This document shows positions 58,985-64,000 of a stretch of DNA of 64,000 nucleotides, in pieces. This stretch comes from Liolophura sinensis (taxonomy: Eukaryota > Mollusca > Polyplacophora > Chitonida > Chitonidae): the NCBI RefSeq assembly GCF_032854445.1, contig NC_088300.1, forward strand, positions 40,888,458-40,952,457, given 5' to 3'. Each line of letters begins with the position of its first letter. The stretch's first letter is position 1. The notes below the pieces were generated by a model, which was not told the origin of the DNA, did not search any database, and saw only the letters and a list, made by a program, of their open reading frames with translations. Made by a program: the position numbers and the translations under genes.

Positions 58985-60090
58985 GGATTTAATGAATAGA
59001 ATGTCAGCACTAATTGTTTCGGTGTTTAATAAAACCGGTCAATGCTATATTTACGTCGTAGGCAACAAAGCCTTCATCAGTTTCACTACATATAAGGGTT
59101 ATCATTTAATGTTTCAGTGTTCATTGAGTTGCTTGAATTTCTTATTAATAACATCTATGGGAAATTCGAAGAAACCATATATTAACAGTGTATAAGTATT
59201 CCCATGGGTACCAATTATGGCCCCCTTTTGAACGACCCATACCTGTTCTCATATGACCAAGGCTATAATCAGAAATTATTAAAGAGTAATCCTCATCAGG
59301 CCGGATCTTTCTCATTCACTAAACGGTATATTGATGATCTGCTAGTCTTAAACAATCCATATACTGCAAAGGCTGTGAAAAGTATTTAGTCACCTTCGGT
59401 GAATTAATTTAACGGAAACCACAAACTCTCCAGATGGTACATCTTATCTATGTGTACGTATAAGATTTCCTTCTCACGCACCGTACGAAGAGAGAGATAG
59501 TTTCGATTTTGACGTTGTAACTTACCTTTACTTGGACAGTATTATACCGAAGGGCCCTCATATGGCGTGTACATATCTCGCCATGTAACATTATGTTAGA
59601 TCCTGCGTGCTGTGTGGCGATTTTAATCAACGTCACAAGTTATTACTGCAAAAAAATATGTGTCGAGGTTATTTCATCTGACGTCTTCACTCCAAGTTTC
59701 TGAAGTTTTTCAGTGAGTATATTTCTCTTGCAAGTAAACATAGACANNNNNNNNNNNNNNNNNNNNNNNNNNNNNNNNNNNNNNNNNNNNNNNNNNNNNN
59801 NNNNNNNNNNNNNNNNNNNNNNNNNNNNNNNNNNNNNNNNNNNNNNNNNNNNNNNNNNNNNNNNNNNNNNNNNNNNNNNNNNNNNNNNNNNNNNNNNNNN
59901 NNNNNNNNNNNNNNNNNNNNNNNNNNNNNNNNNNNNNNNNNNNNNNAACATAGACAGAGCGATCTGCTTAACGCGGAACAATGGGTTGTACATTCCTCGT
60001 GTTGAATTTGATCGCCGCGTTGGATATATGAACAGTTGCAATCAAAGCGCAACTAAGACATATATTACATTTGTCGACAACTGATATTCT
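58985..60090 (+). pseudogene. Penelope-like reverse transcriptase remnant
   Basis: Between 59200 and 59390 a frame shows G-T-N-x-G-P-L-L, L-F-S-Y-D and R-Y-I-D-D-L-L-V-L-N-N, the core blocks of Penelope-like reverse transcriptases. The R-Y-I-D-D catalytic box is present. Upstream (from 58990) and downstream (59410-59740) pieces of the same domain can be followed in other frames, broken by stops and shifts. The assembly gap interrupts the 3' part. Assignment to Penelope rests on recalled motif spacing; another non-LTR type is possible. Confidence 0.65.
59747..59946. other. Assembly gap (200 N)
   Basis: Exactly 200 N, a conventional placeholder size. The ten bases AACATAGACA occur directly on both sides (59737-59746 and 59947-59956). 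Open frames across the gap are meaningless. Confidence 0.99.
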
Positions 60091-60339
60091 AGCATGATAA
60101 ATGATCTGAATATAGATTGCACTCATTCGCCTTGAACATACCTTACGTCTTCCCAACATCATTGAAAATTGTTGAGCGCTTCTCTTTGCATGATTTCGTA
60201 CTATTTTCGTGCTTTTTATCCTTTCTTAGTTCCTTTTGTGGTTTTTATACGTCGTTTAGGGAATTGGCCTTGCTATTATATACCTGGAACGTCCTTACTG
60301 GTTGATGGCTGGTATACGAATAACTGTTTCGACGCACAG

Positions 60340-60450
60340 ATTTAAATCTATTCATGTATTTGATTGGTGTTTTTACACCGTACTCACAAAAGATTTAAAT
60401 CTGATCATATATTTGATTGGTGTTTAACACCGTACTCACATAGATTTAAA
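60340..60450 (-). mobile_element. Two tandem SINE tail fragments
   Basis: 'tgtatttgattggtgttttt' plus 'acaccgtactcaca' recurs about 60 bp later ('tatatttgattggtgtttaa' plus 'caccgtactcaca'). Both are followed by 'agatttaaat'. This is a duplicated SINE tail end. Confidence 0.6.
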
Positions 60451-61880
60451 TAAAGAGCCGTTAACATTAATGAACATTCCGGATGACAACCTATTTCCAA
60501 AATTGCATTCAACACAAATAAACTAAGAGAGGATGTTAAGCCCAAAATTAGAACAGATTTATGCACCTTGCTTTAATATGAATTGGAGGTATTTTGGTGA
60601 TTTTGTAGAGTACTTTTGTTGTGACCCCGTCTGTAAAACATTGAGTCTATTTCGTCGTTATACGTGTACACTGTAGGTACTAGACTGGTTCGATGCTAAC
60701 CGGGTTAACATTTCTTCAGAGTTTTTACCGCTCGAGCTGGTGATACCTTTAGGGCTTGATCTCTCCGGTTAGTGGTACCTTTACACTTTTTGCAATAAGG
60801 TATTCAATCTTGGAAAAAGAACTAACTTATAAGGACATTCCTCTGTAGATCGGGTTAATTTATCGATCAGTTCAAAATTAATATATAAATGTCTTCTTCC
60901 CTAAAAACTGATATTGAGACCATATGGTATTAAGCTCAATACAATAAGATCGCACGTTGAGGGGCAGCCGTTGAATAACGAATGTTAATACTGAACCAAT
61001 CGTGGCTGCTTTTTACTGAACAGCTGTTCGCTCAACTGGCCAAATACCGCAGATGTGTTTTGTACATTAATTAAGACTTCTACGTAGGGATGGACATGGT
61101 GAAAGACTATTTTAGCAATGTTTTTTTTTTCCTGGCTTCGACAAAATGACACGTTAGTGAAAGCTAATGCCTGGTTTAGACATGCTCTGGTCATGACATA
61201 TCCGAAATATTGCCAACGTGGCATTAAGCCATAGAAATTCATTTCAGTGAGGAAATAAATGAAATAAATTACTGTATTTTACGAATGTTAGTAAAATGAC
61301 AAGGAATCGATTGTATCATTTGGTTTGTGTCAGATAAAGCAATACATCTCCACCTACTGTCAAAATAAATGTACCAAACTGGACACGGTCACTGTAACCC
61401 AGACACGTTATCATATTAACACCAAACGAGGCAATTTTGTTCCAAAATGTATTATTAGTGGAAGCTATTTATACATCAGTCTTCTACAACCAAATGATAT
61501 TTTGGAAACAATCACTCAAACAGGTTTTACTGATCAGCAAATGTTGAATAAGTCCAGACAGAGCACATATAACACATAACATATGGACAGCTTATCTCCT
61601 TTAGTAATTACATAACAGTTGCTTTAAGGCTTCAAATGTATTACCATACCGACACCTATAACACAAATCAACTGCAACATCCGTTGACAGGAAAGACCAT
61701 ATGCTTTAATCATTCAAGAAATGTCTTACAAATCGTTTGCTGGTTTTTTATCTGATGCACGTCTGATGCTGAAGCATCTGTATTTGAATGTAGGTACTGT
61801 TCGTTAGTAGCATGTGCTGAAGTCTGTTTGTTGTCGTTGACAGGATTCAGCCCCCTTTTAGTAACATTACTACACTTATT
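60451..61880. other. Gene-less stretch
   Basis: No gene or known element was recognised. Frames at 60985-61242 and 61325-61579 lack motifs. Confidence 0.4.
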
Positions 61881-62120
61881 ACCGTGCCAGCGGGACACAA
61901 TGACCCAGGAGCCTCTTGCCAGTGCAGTTGCTGTGAGTTCAAGTCCACCTCCCCGTATGTGGGACGGCCTGCCAGGAAACTGCGGGTGATCGTTGGGGTG
62001 GTTTACTTGGGGTCTACTCGGCTTCCTCCCACCATAATGCTGGCGGCCATCGTATAACCGAAGTATTCTGGAGTACAAGGTAAAACGCATTCAAAATAAA
62101 TAAACAAATAAATAAATAGA
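61881..62120 (+). mobile_element. tRNA-derived SINE, near full length
   Basis: 'accgtgccagcgggacacaa', 'tgtgagttcaagtccacctc' (B-box region), 'cctcccaccataatgctggc', a tail and AAAT repeats. The A-box end is missing. The 126-codon minus-strand frame here is a by-product. Confidence 0.8.
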
Positions 62121-62977
62121 TTAATTAATTAATTAATGTATGAATGTATGGAGAAAGGGAAGTAATCGCGGTCTTGTAAGAGTGCACTGTGTACAACAGT
62201 GATAACATATAGTGATATATAGCAGTTAAAAGTACATAGAGTCTTAGTTATATAAGTGTCTATTCTAACATATAGGACATTGCCCTGTATAATATCCCGA
62301 CGTTAGATATGTGATCGGTGTTCCGCATTGGATAGATCGGGTTTGCACCTATTCAGGAGAATTGAAAACAACTGTACCCTATGGCAGGACATTCGAAAAT
62401 ACAGGACTGAAGTGATAGTCTAGATTACACTTTAATATTCAGACAATGAGTAGCAATAAGACTCTAGCCTATATAATATAACGGGGAACTCGAGGTGACA
62501 CTAGTTACACAGAAGGTCCAAATGACATTAGAACGCATCGTTTTCATCTGTGACGTTGTAGTGCGTGTGTACTTGATATATGTTTTATGAGCACATATTC
62601 CCTTTCACACGGCCAAAATCTAATCCGAATCTAATCCTGGGCATTTCATCCAGTTACCGTTCATACGGAACAGATACACTGGTTTAAATCGAAGCTAGCT
62701 GTAAAAATACGTGCGTTCACACGACTTTGTGGCCAAGCCGGTTTTAAGCCCGTGCAGACATTTTTCGTTCATAAGGTCACATTTAAGCCGATTTGGTACT
62801 TACAACGTCATCTTGACCTCCACTTAACCTGGGCATTTACCTCAGTTGATAAGCACACATACACCTATACTTGTGTGGTAATAAAGGAAGAATTAAGGAG
62901 TTCACAGCTTTGGGCCGTCTTGATACAGATGGGAAGGAATTTTACGGGTTCCCCATTAAAGAAGTACAGCACATTGA
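62121..62977. other. Gene-less stretch
   Basis: After the TTAA/TGAA simple repeats adjoining the SINE (to about 62150) nothing was recognised. Confidence 0.4.
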
Positions 62978-63193
62978 GTAAAACCACAGCAACGTCGACA
63001 ATGTGATAGCTGGCAAATGGTCACAACCAACCGGTGAAAATATGGCCTCTTATCAACTTACATCCGTCAGGGTTTTTTTTCTACCTGTTCATGTAAATGT
63101 ATAAATAGTGGTAAATTACACGCCCCCTAGCACCATAGCTTAAGTAGAATTAGGTAAAAACAAATACAGCCATGTTAAGTGGAATTTATTAGA
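62978..63193 (+). repeat. Dispersed repeat 'A', copy 3
   Basis: This is the fullest copy. It links the part shared with 17842-17955 ('accacagcaacgtcgaca', 'aaccggtgaaa') to the part shared with 13806-14019 ('ccatagcttaagtagaatta', 'ggtaaaaacaaa', 'gtggaatttatt'). Confidence 0.6.
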
Positions 63194-63285
63194 CAATGGG
63201 TTAAGTAGGATTATATACTATATAATACAGACAAACACACAAAAGCATATTTGTAACTAAGGAATTGTTTTATTGTGTGTTATTC

Positions 63286-63728
63286 TGAATTGTTTACCAC
63301 TTGCCGATAAATCAATGTAACCGTATTTGCATTATTCAAATTAAACCTTCTGCTGGTACATGTTGGAATTCTCTTTGAGCAGTTGTTAAAAGCTTCACCT
63401 CTTTGATCGATATGAGCGAATCGTTGGCTGCATTTGGTTTTATTGTACGTGTCATGGAAGCACACACAGGGGGCCAAAGTTCAGGATCTTACTTTCCTCA
63501 AGGCTGCAGTATGAACAAGGGTTTTTTTTTTTTTTGGAAAGACACAGTACTCAAAGGAGTTCTCCCTGAGATAACGTTGCCACAAAACTATTTTTTCATC
63601 AGTCGATTTACCTTGGTGTTAAGGTATTTGTTGGGGAGCTGTGCCTTAACATTTGGATCCATGAGTTCAATGCGTTCAGAAACCTCGCAGTTCTCCAATA
63701 TGTCGCATTGGGAAAAGCAGTGAAGAAG
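63286..63728 (-). other. Candidate cysteine-rich exons, minus strand
   Basis: 63728-63612 is a 39-codon open block with acceptor-like 'gactgcatag' before it and donor GTAAAT after it. It reads with Cys at residues 4, 8 and 14 (H-C-F-S-Q-C-D-I-L-E-N-C) and a charged remainder. About 110 bp further, 63477-63286 is open with five Cys (C-V-C-F-H-D, N-K-T-K-C, N-N-C-S, P-T-C) to a TAA. An upstream in-frame TGA and an apparent one-base shift at a C5 run (63470-63474) prevent a clean join. The family is not recognised. The opposite strand is also open through part of this region, so chance is a real possibility. Confidence 0.25.
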
Positions 63729-63828
63729 CTATGCAGTCGCTCTGGGTATCTTGCCATTACCAAGTAGCTCAGGGGTTTTATAAGTCAACAAACTGTCATC
63801 AGCGTCGCCTCTCATTAAGTAGTCACCT

Positions 63829-63870
63829 GGGGGGTGGGGGGGTGGGGGTGGGTGGGGTGGGTGGGGGGTG
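63829..63870 (+). repeat. G-rich tract, quadruplex-capable
   Basis: At least six runs of three or more G are separated by single T or GT. No gene boundary is nearby except the weak candidate exons at 63286-63728 on the minus strand, whose upstream side this would be. Confidence 0.7.
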
Positions 63871-64000
63871 TTGTGTCAAAAAGTGCGACCATACAAGAAA
63901 ACAAGACAAAATCTGTAACCTTCGTTGGAATTCAAACTGTATCTAATACCGCTTAACCTGGGGCTAGGGGCCGTAAAGGTAGCCATGCTCATTACATCAG

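Noticed and set aside
59643-60084. Three frames of 121-132 codons across the N run
   Set aside because: They exist only because N was translated through.

Overview
The window reads as animal nuclear DNA: AT-rich, gene-poor, with spliceosomal introns, many tRNA-derived SINEs, a broken Tc1-like transposon, a decayed Ty3/gypsy LTR element, a Penelope-like reverse transcriptase remnant and several mini- and microsatellites. The dominant SINE (tRNA-like head, 3' tail built on 'gtgaaatattcttgagtacggcgtaaaacac') is of a kind I associate with mollusc genomes, so a marine mollusc (bivalve or gastropod) is my best guess. That assignment is from memory and not proven here. A 200-base N run at 59747-59946 marks a draft-assembly gap.

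The only genes I can support well are two tandem paralogs on the + strand, at 14413-16835 and 21638-29016. Each has three coding exons: a signal-peptide exon, then two exons that each encode one four-cysteine module. Both introns are phase 1. The products are small secreted cysteine-rich proteins of 132 and 129 residues, of a family I do not recognise. Promoter-proximal sequence, intron edges and 3' ends are alignable between the copies, so the whole unit was duplicated.

The most striking feature is intron 1 of the second paralog. It holds about 5 kb (about 107 copies) of a 47-bp satellite. Each unit carries a short inverted repeat, GATTYAC-N3-GTRAATC. The arms occur as T/A, T/G or C/G pairs, and I did not see C/A, so the hairpin stays pairable in the sense RNA. 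Multi-unit blocks recur at 22-23 units, showing higher-order structure. Intron 1 of the first paralog keeps a short, divergent row of a related 48-bp unit, so the repeat predates the gene duplication and expanded in only one copy.

Layout: 1-14.1 kb, intergenic DNA with SINEs and two small uncharacterised dispersed repeats; 14.1-17.0 kb, paralog 1; 17.0-21.2 kb, SINE, dispersed repeat and a Tc1-like element; 21.3-29.1 kb, paralog 2 with its satellite intron; 30.7-32.0 kb, a 1-kb TG/TATG microsatellite grown from the 3' tail of a SINE, both enclosed by one target-site duplication; 34.0-37.4 kb, the gypsy remnant with a 3' LTR; 37.4-58 kb, intergenic DNA with SINEs, a diverged segmental duplication (43.7 and 45.9 kb) and small tandem repeats; 58-60.1 kb, a minisatellite and the Penelope-like remnant across the gap; 60-64 kb, SINEs, a third copy of a dispersed repeat and a weak candidate for cysteine-rich exons on the minus strand at the end.

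No tRNA, rRNA, CRISPR array or bacterial-type operon was found. The large majority of open frames over 60 codons are chance frames or lie in repeats.
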